Assembly (NCBI GenBank): GCA_018292915.2
Contig: JACVVK020000293.1
Span: 273,501 to 337,500 of the forward strand
Direction: 5' to 3'
From: Batillaria attramentaria
Taxonomy: Eukaryota > Mollusca > Gastropoda > Batillariidae
DNA length: 64,000 nt
Shown here one piece after another: positions 51,239 to 62,226 of this stretch; the first letter of the stretch is position 1; each line of letters opens with the position of its first letter. The notes under the pieces are model-generated. The model searched no databases. It was not told the DNA's origin and saw nothing but the letters and a program-made list of their open reading frames with translations. The position numbers and the translations under genes are program-made.

Positions 51239-51980
51239 AACGCTGAAATGCAAGCGACCGATTTCTGCAGTGCATTCAACAATTATTAAAGATAGTGTTT
51301 AAGTACACGGTAGGTCACAGAATGAACTGTTGAAATACACACGTTCGATATCTCCAGCGCTTTCAACAATAGTTTCAAACTGAAGCGTGAAGTGCTGTCC
51401 TTGTAAACAGAGTGAGAAACACAAGCGACTGATTTCTATAGAGCATTCAACAAGTGTTAAATACTTAATCGCACTACAGACTTTAGGTTTTGTGAACTGT
51501 TGAAACATGAGCGACTGATTTCCCTAGTGCTTTCAGCGATTGTTAAACCGGATTAGTCAAGTTCTAGGCTTGTTAACAAAGGGAACTGTGAGAAGCATTT
51601 GAATCGTGAGGGGAACCGGGATGGTAGAGCGTGGGACTTTCAATGTTCGAATCCCGGCTGGGGCCAAATATTTGCACTGGCCTTTTTCTCGTTGCCCCGT
51701 CTTTGATATCACCCATACGTGGTGGAAAAGGACGTTAAACTCGGAAACACCCACCCCACCCTTTGAATCGTGAGATGCCTTTCAACAATGATATTGTCAA
51801 AGTTTCTTCATAAGTGTGTTCGTTAATACAGTGGACTCTAAGAAACACGCCGTGCGAGGGGTTAAGTCCTGGGCAACTAACTAAGTAAGGAAAGGAACAC
51901 GCACGTCTGACTTCTGTAGTGCTTTCAACAATTGTTTTAAACTGATTCCTGTGTAACTATAACCGTTAACAGTGTGAACT

Positions 51981-52027
<47 letters not shown>

Positions 52028-52290
52028 CTTTATTTACTGCATGCAACAATTGTTACTACTGTTAATTAAACCACGGACGTTGACGCTGTTGAAGGAGTAG
52101 TGCCAGGGTTACCAAAAGCCCTTCGTATTAAAGAAGACATTTGTAGACATACTATTTTTGATAACTTCTTGAGTGTAGTAAAAGGTTTCATAAAAAAAAA
52201 AGCTTGAAATGTATTATTTACAATTTGCAAAATTACACTGCAAAAAAAGTGAAGCAAAGTGAACAATATTAAGTGGCTTAGTGATGTCTG
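51239..52290. repeat. Divergent units of the ~90-bp minisatellite
   Basis: CGATTTCTGCAGTGCATTCA, AACTGTTGAAACATGAGCGA and similar motifs recur at 51245, 51320, 51424, 51490 and 51900 with strong divergence. (CA)n at 51984-52023. AGTTAAGTCC-GGGCAACTAACTAAG at 51859-51890 is tail-like. Confidence 0.7.
51611..51761 (+). mobile_element. SINE-A copy 16, 13-bp TSD, shortened head
   Basis: The head has lost about 13 bp (GGGAACCGGGATGGTAGAGC) and the segment before the B box is shortened (CAATGTTCGAATCCCGG). TTTGAATCGTGAG flanks it at 51598-51610 and 51762-51774. Confidence 0.95.
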
Positions 52291-52837
52291 CAGTGCTTTT
52301 AACAATTAAGAAACAAATTCGTAATAATGATCTGTATCGTTTTAAACACTAGGAAACACAGACTATAGGTACAAATGTAATTAAAATCAACATGACTACG
52401 GATAGTCGATATTTCGGCTTATTCTGTCTTCGTCAAGACTTTGTACCTATTAAAAAAAGACAGATTATGGTTTCCGAAGTTGATGTACAAGTAGTTGAGT
52501 CGGCGTGGACCTGCCTGCCGTGCGGCGTGCATTTAAACCCAGAGACCATGCACAGAGATAGTCTCTGTTAAACCCAAACGGTCCCTTACCGACCCCAAAC
52601 GAAGTGTGAATTTTTGCACCCATCTGAACCGTTTGACGGCGATCAAAAGCGCTTTATGGTGGCCAGTGCTTTCAAGAACTGTCAAACAAATTGGTACTCA
52701 TGACCTGTATCGTAATAAACAGTAGGAAACAAAGATTTTCGGTATAAAATGTGAATAAAGCAAACATAAATACGGATAGTCGATATTTGGATATTCTGCC
52801 TTCGTCAAGACTTTGTACCAATTTAACACACAATACC

Positions 52838-52880
<43 letters not shown>

Positions 52881-53590
52881 GTTTCCGAAGTTGATATACA
52901 AGAAGTTGAGTCGCGTTGGAGGTGCCTGCCCGGAGGCCTGCAAATGGTCCCAAACCGTATGTGTGATTTTTTGCAACCATCTGAACCGTTTGGCGGAGAT
53001 CAAAAGCGCTTTATGGTGGCCAGTGCTTTCAAGAACTGTCAAACAAATTCGTAATAATAACGTGTATCCTAATAAACTACAGGAAACACAGACTTTGGGC
53101 AAAAAATATGAATAAAGCAACATAACTACGGATAGTCGACTTTTCGGATTTGATAGTCGATATTTCGATATTCTGACTTCGTCAAGACTTTGGGGAAGCC
53201 GGGGTGGTCGAATGGTAGAGCGTTGGACTTCTAATGCTCGGGTCGTGAGTTCGATCCCGGCTGGGGCCAAATATTTGTGCTGGCCTTTTTCATCGTTGCC
53301 CCGTCTTTGATATCACCCTATGTGGTGGAAAAGGACGTTAAACCCCCAAACACCCACCCACACTCGTCAAGACTTTGTACCGAAAAACAACAACAACAAC
53401 AACAACAACAAACACAGACTGTGGTTTCCGAAGTTGATATACAAGAAGTTGAGTCACTTTGGAGGTGCCTGACATGCGGCGTGCATTTAATCGCAAACGG
53501 TCCCTATAACCGACCCCCAAACTAAGTGTGAATTTTTGCACCCATCTGAACCTTTTGACGGCGATCAAAAGCGCTTTATGGCGGCCCCCT
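52291..53590. repeat. ~370-bp tandem repeat, three units
   Basis: Each unit runs GTGCTTTCAAGAACTGTCAA...GGATAGTCGATATTTCGG, CTTCGTCAAGACTTTGTACC, GGTTTCCGAAGTTGATATAC, GCACCCATCTGAACCGTTTG, GGCGATCAAAAGCGCTTTAT, GG. The variable spot after TTTGTACC holds A-rich sequence in unit 1, (AC)n at 52838-52878 in unit 2 and (AAC)n at 53386-53410 in unit 3. SINE-A interrupts unit 3. Confidence 0.95.
53193..53364 (+). mobile_element. SINE-A copy 17, 13-bp TSD, in tandem unit 3
   Basis: Full-length copy. CGTCAAGACTTTG flanks it at 53180-53192 and 53365-53377. Units 1 and 2 carry the unbroken site TTCGTCAAGACTTTGTACC. Confidence 0.97.
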
Positions 53591-54335
53591 AGGGTCATGT
53601 GATTATTCGTTTTGCCTGCTGTAATTGGTGTGTGCCATAGTACTGCGTCATGTGACATGAACGGCCGTCTATTCGTTTGGACGGAGTGACAGCTTCAGTC
53701 ACTTAAATAACGCAGACACAGTGGTAGGGTTTTTGATCTGTCATAATGATACAGCTTGGGCTTTGGGCCACACTAAATCTGTGTAAAGACTCCGCGTGAA
53801 TTGGTGGACAATACATGAAATAGACGCTTCACAAACGTTTGATCGGACTGATCAAGCAGGCAAACATTCGTGTTTCCAATTGCAGAAGCTGAAAAAAAAT
53901 GGTGTTAATTACATGTAATTTAATGTGATTCCATTGACATTTGGAGAAGGGTGTAAGCGTCACGGATTTGACAAGCTCTGTGGCCTCTTTTCCCAGACAA
54001 CAGAAGAATACTGATTGAAGATTTCTTAACGTTTATATGCTGTTAATGCATACAAGTCTTAAACTAAACAACCTCAAAGTCAAAGGAGAAGCGCTGGCTT
54101 TAACGTGCAAACCACTCAAATCTGTTTCAGTGAAATAATTCGGTGGTGGGACATGCACTTTCTCACACGAGAGAAAATACGCATTCTTGTATTGAGGAAA
54201 ACTTATTTGATATGAAACGAAGACAATTAATTCAACATGACTGGTAAATTATTTCTTTTGGTACCTTTCTGCAGCTGGACTCAAAGTACGGAACTCGTTT
54301 CAATCTTATTAAGAACGTTGCATAACGATCTTCCT
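53591..54335. other. No gene recognised
   Basis: Unique-looking, moderately AT-rich. No supported exon or repeat. Confidence 0.5.
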
Positions 54336-54336
54336 T

Positions 54337-54371
<35 letters not shown>

Positions 54372-54525
54372 ACCTACAGCATCACATTCTTGTAATTATT
54401 TCCCATGTATTCGAAATATGAAGTTCAGAAGGCTGTGCTCTCTCTCTCTCTCTCTCTCTCTCTTGGTTTTTTGTTTTGTTTTGTTTTTGTTTGTTATTTG
54501 TTTTGTTTTTTTTCCCCCTTAAAAC
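54336..54525. repeat. (TTG)n, (TC)n, T-rich
   Basis: (TTG)n 54337-54371, (TC)n 54439-54463, and a TTTTG tract to 54520. Confidence 0.95.
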
Positions 54526-54661
54526 TGTAAAAACATCCCCTCAAGGTTTATTTGCATCTCTCACTTATCACATCCTCTGTTTTTCCCCCTACTGCTCTTT
54601 ATGTACATATTGGTCGTTAGTTAGTATTACTTGATGTACATGTATGTATGTAACAGCATAG

Positions 54662-54663
<2 letters not shown>

Positions 54664-54718
<55 letters not shown>

Positions 54719-54836
54719 CTACTTAGTTGTAGCTTACTTAGTAATAGTAGCCTAGCAAGGACAAGATGTAAGACAGGTCTGCGTACCTCATCTTTTATCC
54801 TTGTAAAAAGAACTCTCTCTCTCTCTCTCTCTCTCT
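54664..54836 (+). mobile_element. (GT)n plus retroelement 3' UTR K, copy 2
   Basis: (GT)n 54664-54716 followed by TTAGTTGTAGCTTACTTAGT...AGTAGCCTAGCAAGGAC, AGATGTAAGACAGGTCTGCG and TTATCCTTGTAAAAAG, as at 38216-38336. (TC)n 54812-54836. Confidence 0.6.
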
Positions 54837-55185
54837 TCGACATCAGTACAATAATGCCCAAATTTGTTCTAATTTGTCTCTTTCCGGCCCCGGACAATCA
54901 AACCCCGGCATCCTGATATTGTCCGTTAACAAAGACACTTAGCAGTAAAAGCCACACTGGCAAATGACATTAATTACGACAACAAACACCAATAACTGAA
55001 GGCAGACTGGCGCAGCCAAAAATTGGCCAGAAGAGGCCATCGCAAAGGCATGGCGTTCGCAGACGTTTAACAGGGTGAACCCAAGACTGCATGCACCTGT
55101 GTAGGTACGAGTACACGGGTAACCATGGGTCAGAGAGTACAGAATACTGTTGGTGCACGAGCGGCCATTCTGCTTCCTCTTCTCA
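54837..55185. other. No gene recognised
   Basis: Unique-looking; ends at the (AAT)n tail of the next SINE-B. Confidence 0.45.
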
Positions 55186-55404
55186 ATAATAATAATAATA
55201 ACAATAATAAATCATCGCATTAATATAGACGCTGTGTCCCAAATATTTGGCTCAAAGCGTTGAGAGCTAAGACCCAACACGCACGTTTCACGTGAATCAC
55301 ACGCACTCTCTCAGACACCGGACATGAACACATAAGACTGAATCACGTGGTGCGAAGGGCCAGCTCAGCAATTTACGTTTCGGAATTTTAGAAATGCGTT
55401 TGTT
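55186..55404 (-). mobile_element. SINE-B copy 9, variant tail, 5'-truncated
   Basis: Plus strand: (AAT)n, ATCGCATTAATATAGACGCT, CCCAAATATTTGGCTCAAAG, CACGTGGTGCGAAGGGCC, then a stop at (GTT)n. The central domain and head are missing. Confidence 0.85.
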
Positions 55405-55800
55405 GTTGTTGTTGTTGTTGTTAACGTTTTTGGCTCTTTTTCGGTTTTGGTCCTGCCTGAAGAGCAGAATTCTGCAGATAAATCGACCCTCCTGGTTTCT
55501 GCCCAAAACATTTTTTCCCGCTGCAGGACAGTAGCAATTTTCTACAGGAAAAAAATTGAGTTTCTGCAGAAAAATCGACAGAAAAGGAACTGACAAAATA
55601 TCAGCGGTTTTGTTTTCTGTTTTTTTTTCCAGAAAACTGACTTCTGCAAAAAAAACACCTGCGCGAGATGACAAAATAGCAGTTTTCTGCTATTTTTCTG
55701 CAGTTTTCCTCCCACTAAAAATACGCTTTTCTACAGGAAAAATTGTTTGTTTGTTTGTTTGTTTTTTCAGAAAACTGCTATTTTGGCGATTTTTCTACAG
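55405..55800. repeat. Inverted-repeat-rich region built on AGAAAACTG/TTTCTGCAG
   Basis: CAAAATAGCAGTTTTCTG (55672-55689) is perfectly inverted at 55768-55785. TTTTCTACAGGAAAAA occurs at 55536 and 55730, and TTTCTGCAGAAAAATCGACA near 55561. It could form alternative hairpins. Possibly decayed inverted elements. Confidence 0.65.
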
Positions 55801-56450
55801 ACAAAAAGCTTTTATGCCAGTTTTTGCCAACGAGAAATGCCTGCTCCTCGTCGTATACTCCGTGCTCCTCGTACACCTTCAAGTCACATTGTAACCCCCC
55901 CCCCCCCCCCCCACCGCGGTGACTCTACTTACGGCATATACAAGGACGGTACGAACTCTATCTCAGGCTGTACACTCTGGATACTGGTAAATGTATCCTT
56001 GCAGTCTTTCCATCCGCCGATGACAGCTAATTATCCCTGCGATTTACTAACAAGCGCAGAAAGAGCCCGCCTACGGAAATGCATTATGTTCTGTCTCGTT
56101 GCTACCCGGTGAACTAAAGGCGTTCCGGCGCTTCTACCGCCTTGATGGTCCACTTGATGAAGACAGTGAGTACTGACCAAAAAAGCAGACTCATTCTAGA
56201 TGTACGGTCGGAACCTACCTTCATAATAGCGAGAGTGTCTTTTTACGCCATGTCATTTACGACAAAGCGCAGCAGATACGGCCTTTGGTGTCATACGGAG
56301 TTCAGGGCCTAAAATACACCTTTCTTTGTCATCTCAGTCAGTCCGTCTGCAAATACAGCGTCTGTCCGACAACTGATAGGCCTACATGTAGTTTAAGCAG
56401 TGGTTGGTAACTTTCAGTGGCTACTTGATGAATAGCCGTATATATGTTAT
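55801..56450. other. No gene recognised; poly(C)
   Basis: C run at 55895-55911. ORF 55747-56112 passes through it and is not recognised. Confidence 0.45.
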
Positions 56451-56451
56451 T

Positions 56452-56455
<4 letters not shown>

Positions 56456-56525
<70 letters not shown>

Positions 56526-56680
56526 GGGATTTTTGTTTGTTTGCTTGCTGCCTGTTTTTGTTGTTGTTGTTGTTTTTGGTGGTGGGGAGTGTTTGTTTGT
56601 TTGTTTGTGTTGGTGATGGTGATTGCGATTTCGTCCAGTTTGTTTTGTTTTGTTTTGTTTTGTTTTGCGCCTTTTTTCCG
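56456..56680. repeat. (GT)n and GTTT/GTT tract
   Basis: (GT)n 56456-56522, then TTG, GTTT and GTTTT runs to about 56668. Confidence 0.95.
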
Positions 56681-56755
56681 TTTTATCTTTTGCTTTTTTC
56701 AGATGAATGGCGGGACAGGGGGGAGAGGTAAGATGGGAGAAGGGGGAATTCTAAT

Positions 56756-56974
56756 TTGTTTTCCTTTTTCTTCTTTAATGCCTGTATCTCATGGAAACAT
56801 CAAACGTTTTCTGTTGCCCCTGGGTTATGTGTCCTATGCAATGATTGCGACTTTGCGACGCTTGCAAAAGCACCTTACGGATCGAAACTGTTGAAAAAAC
56901 ACGACGCAAACTTTGATCTCTTTAAATGTCGAAAGCAGAAATGTTTTCTTTCAAACCACGTCAAACAAATTTAA
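56756..56974 (+). CDS. Small ORF with paired cysteines, unrecognised
   Basis: The second half reads CNDCDFATLAKAPYG, then SKLLKKHDANFDLFKCRK and SNHVKQI before TAA at 56972. C-x2-C plus L-x3-H recalls a C2H2 zinc finger, but the spacing (17 residues to the His) and the missing second His do not fit. CCG|GTAAGTG, a donor-like site, lies just past the stop. Probably chance or a relic. Confidence 0.2.
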   Translation: MFSFFFFNACISWKHQTFSVAPGLCVLCNDCDFATLAKAPYGSKLLKKHDANFDLFKCRKQKCFLSNHVKQI

Positions 56975-57336
56975 ACCGGTAAGTGAAAATGAAAACGGAC
57001 AAAAACGAAGTTTTGATCATGTAGTTACAGACAACAGATTTCAATTACTGATTTATCAGTCAATCGATTCACTTGCCCTCGACTGATTCAACAAGCCAAG
57101 AACTGAAACTTAAAGACGTGTTACGTGATACCATTGGGGTTCCTGTGACTCAGAATATTGTAGAGGACAGTAACCTGTTACCAGCAAAATGTCGCTTTGC
57201 ACAGACGAACAAACCTCACGAATGACCAGAACAATAACCCATGCTAACGAAGACGCTCATCTTTTTTTTTCTTTCTTTCTTTCTTTCTGTTTTGTCTTTT
57301 TTTTTTTTTTTTTTTGGGGGGGGGGGTCTTTTTTTT

Positions 57337-57376
<40 letters not shown>

Positions 57377-57811
57377 GGGGGGGGGGGGGGGGGTCACGAG
57401 GCGACGTATGACCAATCTTCGTGGCAATTCCTCGTGTAGATTCAGTAACGGTTATGCCACTACCGCCCCGGAAACGAAGTGTTTGACGATGCGTGAGTGT
57501 TGGAAGTATGGTGGCAAGTTTCTGTAACTGGCTGGATGTGTTCTGAAGAAACTGGTATAACACATCAAACTGCTAATATTGTGAAACATCTCTAACACAG
57601 CAGTTACTGTGGTCACACGTGGAATACTTGTCCTATTGGTAAAGCAGAGAGAGAAAAAAAAAAAGAAATGTAAAAAAAAAATTCATCCTCACATAATTCT
57701 TTCCTTGATCACATAAATTTATGATCTGGTCGCGGGGTGAACGCTATGCTATGAAAAGAAACCTGCATAATTAACACGCGCGCGCACTCACGCACTCACG
57801 CACGCACGCAG
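56975..57811. other. No gene recognised; poly(T)/poly(G)
   Basis: T runs 57299-57315 and 57341-57375, each followed by a G run (to 57326 and 57393). The remainder is unassigned. Confidence 0.5.

Positions 57812-57890
<79 letters not shown>
57780..57890. repeat. (CACG) and (CA)n microsatellite
   Basis: GCGCGCGCACTCACGCACTC then (CA)n from 57812 to 57890. Confidence 0.95.
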
Positions 57891-57892
<2 letters not shown>

Positions 57893-58612
57893 GCCGCAAA
57901 AAAACGGACAGAAACAAATGTCGGTGCGAGTTGCATTCAACCGGAAAGGAAAAATGTTTCCATCCTATGCACTTGCTACATTTTTGTGTTTCTTTTTAAG
58001 TTATGCAATGCGTCCAACCAATCAGAAACCTCCTGTAAAAGCCACGCCTCAAAAACGAAATGTGATGGATTTATTTCCCTAGTTTATCGCCAACCATTTA
58101 GATCCATGCCAGGTCCTCCTCCTTCGGCGTAAGACAATCCACTGATGCATCGGGGCTAGCTAAACAACCATCTGCGCTAAGAGTTATTTCCCTTATCGCG
58201 ACGTTCAAACGTGAAGCAGAAACATAGCGGCAGTGATTCTGATTTTATACAGATCTTTTGCCGTAGTAAAATAAAACTCACACGAAAATTGCAAAAAGGC
58301 AACAGATCAGTTCCACATGTCACCTCTCTACCGGCGGTAAGTAGATAACCTCGAGTGAACAGTGCTCATCTAGTGCGGTTTCTCTTTCAAGACTCGGCGA
58401 TAGGGAAGATTTGGTTTTTACGGCGCAGTGTGACACCCGTGCGAAGAAATAAAATGGTTTCATGGCCGCCCTGCACCGCCCTACAAAACAACACGGACTC
58501 TTCCCGCCGCCTTTAGGGAGCTGATAGTTCTTCTTCAGGTACTTCGGCTTATCTGTTTTTGATTACTTCTCAGTCTTTTTATGTTTTTTTTTTTTTTTAA
58601 CCTGTCTTCAGG
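57891..58612. other. No gene recognised
   Basis: Contains CCAATCAGAAACC at 58018, otherwise unassigned; T run 58585-58597. Confidence 0.45.
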
Positions 58613-58926
<314 letters not shown>

Positions 58927-59474
58927 AAAAAAATGAGCGCAATTAACGAATTTATTCAGTCAAGCCAAATGATGATGTTTCACAGGAAGCTTCAATAAAA
59001 ATTTCACAGTTTCCATACAACGCTAAATAATGAACCGTTTCTAAAAATCATTTGGGTGGAAACTCAGTGTTAATTTTGACCAAGCTAACCCAGCCATAAT
59101 TTTGCTGGGTGCATGCTAGTTACAATGTCCAAGGTATCTGTATATTTCAAGCGACCTGTTGTCGTTTCAAAACTGTTGAAATTTTCATTAAATAGGAAGG
59201 CGAGTTCAAAGGAATCTTCTCACAATATTTAATTAATGTCGTGTATGCCACACGTAACACTGCTGATAATTAAAACAGTCCATGTCAATATTTGAAAAAT
59301 AGTCTCCATGTTCCCCATTTCAAAACAGAATAAAGAAATGTAATTAACCACAAGTGATCATTGTGGAAATATGCAAATCAATCGTCTTGCCCTTGTCTTC
59401 GAAATAATACTTGTTGACAACATATGACGATTACCTAGTCCTACTCCTTGCCTCCATGTCCGGTCGTTATAGGC
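58927..59474. other. AT-rich, no gene recognised
   Basis: No repeat family, exon or long ORF seen. Confidence 0.5.
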
Positions 59475-59529
59475 CGCGTGTGTGCGTGCGTGCGTGCGTG
59501 CGTGCGTGCGTGTGTGTGTGTGTGTGTGC

Positions 59530-59576
<47 letters not shown>

Positions 59577-59597
59577 CGCCGTGTGCGCGCGCGTGCA

Positions 59598-59629
<32 letters not shown>

Positions 59630-59716
59630 TGTGGGTGTCTGTCTGTGTGTCTGTCTGTGTAAACCTTTAATGAAGCTGAGCCGGCTTAATTCGAATAGAA
59701 CTCGACACCCAATGCG

Positions 59717-59800
<84 letters not shown>
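59475..59800. repeat. (GTGC)n(GT)n(CG)n and (CA)n compound microsatellites
   Basis: (GTGC)n 59479-59512, (CG)n 59527-59545, GT runs with CG to 59660, and (CA)n 59718-59798. The GT and CA arrays are 60 bp apart in opposite phase and could pair as a large hairpin. Confidence 0.95.
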
Positions 59801-59801
<1 letters not shown>

Positions 59802-60239
59802 TAATCTTAACTGTTTATTCCACGCGAGAGACCATCTGTGCCTTTGTAATGAATCCCACTGTCTCGTCGCACTCGCTGCATGCACAGATTACATGACACT
59901 CGTCCGCACCACAACGTTCATGACTCCATCAAATGCAACAATGCGAGCACACCAAACAAGATGACCCCAATTATATTGTAGACAATAGAGCTTGTACTGT
60001 GACAGCTGGCAGTGGGCTCACAAATGCGGTGTGCTTCAGTACAGTTCGTTCAGTGCGTTATAACATCATCAATGTCATCCGAAGCTTAAAAAAAGCTTCA
60101 ATTAAGATATCATGAGAAAATAATTATGGAGACATGATTAATTACGACTTAGCCGACCAGTGATGTCATGATGATGGCGGTGATGACGATGACGACGACC
60201 ACGATGACGATGATGACGATGATGATGATTTCTGTTGGC
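59801..60239. other. No gene recognised; GAT/GAC-rich
   Basis: GATGACGATGACGACGACC-type sequence at 60172-60230. Confidence 0.5.
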
Positions 60240-60716
60240 GATGAAGCTCAGCTGCTTGGCTCAGAGCGCCGTGAATTAATCCTGACACGCACGCTCGCGT
60301 GAATCATGTGCATTGCATCACACACAGAATGACACCGACAAATCAACAAATTACAGTCATTTTATGTGAAGGAATTAAGCTCAGCTGGTGAAGTTTCTTT
60401 GTTTTTATGTTGTTGTTTTTTTTTCTTCTTCTTCTTCTTTTTCTTTCTTTTCTTGCCCCCCCCCCCCCCCCCCAAAAAAAAAAAAAAAAAAAAAACGCCC
60501 CCCGCACCCGTAGTTTGAACGTTTCCAAATAAAAGCAGACGGGGAGTTGAGAAATCTGAGTATCCAGATAGAACCTGAGACGATCAGCTCGAATGAACGG
60601 TGCCACCCGTATCGGCGGTTAACAAAAATAAAAAAATCCGAATGCAGGGACTCGAACTCCCGACCTCTCGCAACGGTGGCAGTAGTTGACACCACTATTC
60701 CATCTGTCTCCCCAGC
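60240..60716 (-). mobile_element. Old divergent SINE-B copy 10
   Basis: Plus strand: CTTGGCTCAGAGCGCCGTGA, CACGCACGCTCGCGTGAATC, GAACGTTTCCAAATAAAAGC, CTGAGACGATCAGCTCGAAT, GAACGGTGCCAC, GACTCGAACTCCCGACCTCT. About 70-75% similar by eye. A T/C/A homopolymer block (60416-60495) is inserted in the body. Confidence 0.75.
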
Positions 60717-60751
60717 TCAGTTGTAATTTTGCATAGTTTATAATTTACAGA

Positions 60752-61088
60752 CGAGTCCCACTCGGCGCAAAGAATTTTCCTTCTCGTACGTGACACCGGG
60801 AACTCCGGCTTCCTCCCTCAGTCTCTGCTTTTGAAATGTTCAGTCCACAAAATTAGAAAATAAATGCAATTCCAAATTCCGAAACTTCAACTGCTGGGCT
60901 GGCCTTTCGCAACACGTGATTGTTATGTGTTCGTGTCCATTGTCTGAGGGAATGCGTCTGATTCAGATGAGCGTGCGTGCTGGGTTTAACTCGCGGGGCT
61001 TTGAGCCAAATATCTGGGATACAGCGCCTATATTAATGCGATTAGTAGTAGTAGTAGTAGTAGTAGTAGCAGCAGGAGTAGTAGTAAA
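60752..61088 (+). mobile_element. SINE-B copy 11, variant tail, 5'-truncated
   Basis: Starts at GACGAGTCCCACTCGGCGCA (B-box end). The central domain is shortened (GGGAACTCCGGCTTCCTCCC). Ends GGGGCTTTGAGCCAAATATC, TGGGATACAGCGCCTATATT, AATGCGATTAGTAGT and (AGT)n. Confidence 0.85.
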
Positions 61089-61145
61089 TGTGCCGGGGAC
61101 TTTTGTCATTCAAAACCCATGCAGCTCCAGTTTCCATAATTATCC

Positions 61146-61321
61146 GGGGAGCCGGGGTGGCCGAATGGTAGAGCGTTGGACTTCTAAAGCTCGGGTCGTG
61201 AGTTCGTATCCCGGCTGGAGCCAAATATTTGTGCTGGCTTTTTCATCGTTGCCCCGTCTTTGATATCACCCGCATGTGGTGGAAAAGGACGTTAAACCCC
61301 CAAACACCCACCCACCCACCC
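61146..61321 (+). mobile_element. SINE-A copy 18, 11-bp TSD
   Basis: Full length (GGGGAGCCGGGGTGGCCGAA; GAGTTCGTATCCCGGCTGG; GATATCACCCGCATGTGGTG; CAAACACCCACCCACCCACC). TTCCATAATTA flanks at 61132-61142 and 61322-61332. Confidence 0.95.
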
Positions 61322-61414
61322 TTCCATAATTACCCCCCCCCCCCCCCAACCTTTTTTTTGTGGGCGTGTGATTTGTGTGTGTGTGTTTAGCTAGTCACAA
61401 CTGACTGCATGTAG

Positions 61415-61505
61415 CGACTGGTGGCAGCTGCTGTTTGACACGGCCTGTGACCCCCAGAGGATCATCAACCCCCAATACGTGGCCACCTTTCCCATGATCC
61501 CTCTC
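61415..61505 (+). CDS. Candidate internal coding exon (91 nt), protein unrecognised
   Basis: After an acceptor-like GCATGTAG, the frame (one base, then GAC TGG TGG CAG CTG...) is open for 30 codons to CCT CTC, followed by GTAACA as donor. The peptide begins DWWQLLFDTA, continues with CDPQ and INPQ, and ends YVATFPMIPL. It is rich in Trp, aromatic and charged residues and uses G/C-ending codons (CTG, GAC, ACG, GCC, CCC, ATC), unlike its surroundings, so it looks strongly coding. The peptide continues in frame past GTAACA, and CCTAG|GTCGTG at 61521 is an alternative donor. The family is not identified. Neighbouring exons must lie outside the window or be unrecognised. Confidence 0.5.
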
Positions 61506-61524
61506 GTAACATCGCATCCTAGGT

Positions 61525-61620
61525 CGTGGGGGGTGTGGAGGGGGGTGGGGGAAGGAGGAGGGAGGGAGGGCGGAGTCGGATAACGGAAAGATAAACAAGC
61601 AAGTGGGTAGATACACGTGT
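61525..61620. repeat. G-rich purine tract
   Basis: GGGGGTGTGGAGGGGGGTGG and GGGAGGGAGG. Not coding. Confidence 0.8.
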
Positions 61621-61683
61621 CATGAATTTCATCGACAAAAGGAGAAAAATTATTAGTTCAGGATGCGTCCTTCGACAAGAGAA

Positions 61684-61722
61684 CCTTGCCTTGCCTTGCC
61701 TTGCCTTGCCTTGCTTTGCCTT
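61684..61722. repeat. (CCTTG)n pentanucleotide repeat
   Basis: CCTTG repeated about eight times, immediately before SINE-A copy 19. Related TTGCTTTG-type sequence resumes after the SINE (61896-61990), suggesting one array split by the insertion. Confidence 0.9.
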
Positions 61723-61896
61723 GGGGATCCGGGATAGCCGAATGGTAGAGCGTTGGACTTTCAATGCTCGGGTCGTGAGTTCGAATCCCGGCTGGGGCCA
61801 AATATTTGTGTTGGCCTTTTTCTCGTTGTCCCGTCTTTGATATCACCCAGACGTGCTGGAAAAGGACGTTAAACTCCCAAATGCCCATCCCACCCT
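61723..61896 (+). mobile_element. SINE-A copy 19
   Basis: GGGGATCCGGGATAGCCGAA head, GAGTTCGAATCCCGGCTGGG, body TTGTCCCGTCTTTGATATCA, CGTGCTGGAAAAGGACGTTA and tail CCCAAATGCCCATCCCACCC. Confidence 0.9.
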
Positions 61897-62215
61897 TGCA
61901 GTGCTTTGTTTTGCGTTTTGTTGCTTTGCTTTGTGTTGCTTTGTGTTGCTTTGCTTTGGTTTCCTTTTGTTTGCCGTGCCTTGTCCCAGTTAGCATAATA
62001 ATTATTACGATGTTGTCTTCGTCAGTTTTGCGTTGCTTTGCTTTTGTTCGCTGCCTGTTTAGCTATTTGAAATGGATCATAGTTTTGCCTTCACCAGGAC
62101 ACCACCTTCTTCTTTTTCTTCTTCTTCCGTTCCTTCTTGGGCTTATGGAGCGTGACTAAGTCTGCGGTCACGGTGTGACTCAATTACCGGAGGTGGTCAG
62201 AAGGGAGACTGAATT
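61897..62215. other. No gene recognised
   Basis: GCTTTG-rich DNA to 61990, then unassigned sequence with a TTC-rich stretch near 62105-62130. Confidence 0.45.
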
Positions 62216-62226
62216 AAAAAGTTAAA

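Noticed and set aside
52698..53270. 190-codon minus-strand ORF
   Set aside because: Spans the 370-bp tandem repeat, (AC)n and SINE-A; no domain.
56756..56974. C2H2 zinc-finger gene
   Set aside because: Cysteine and histidine spacing does not fit; kept only as a low-confidence ORF.
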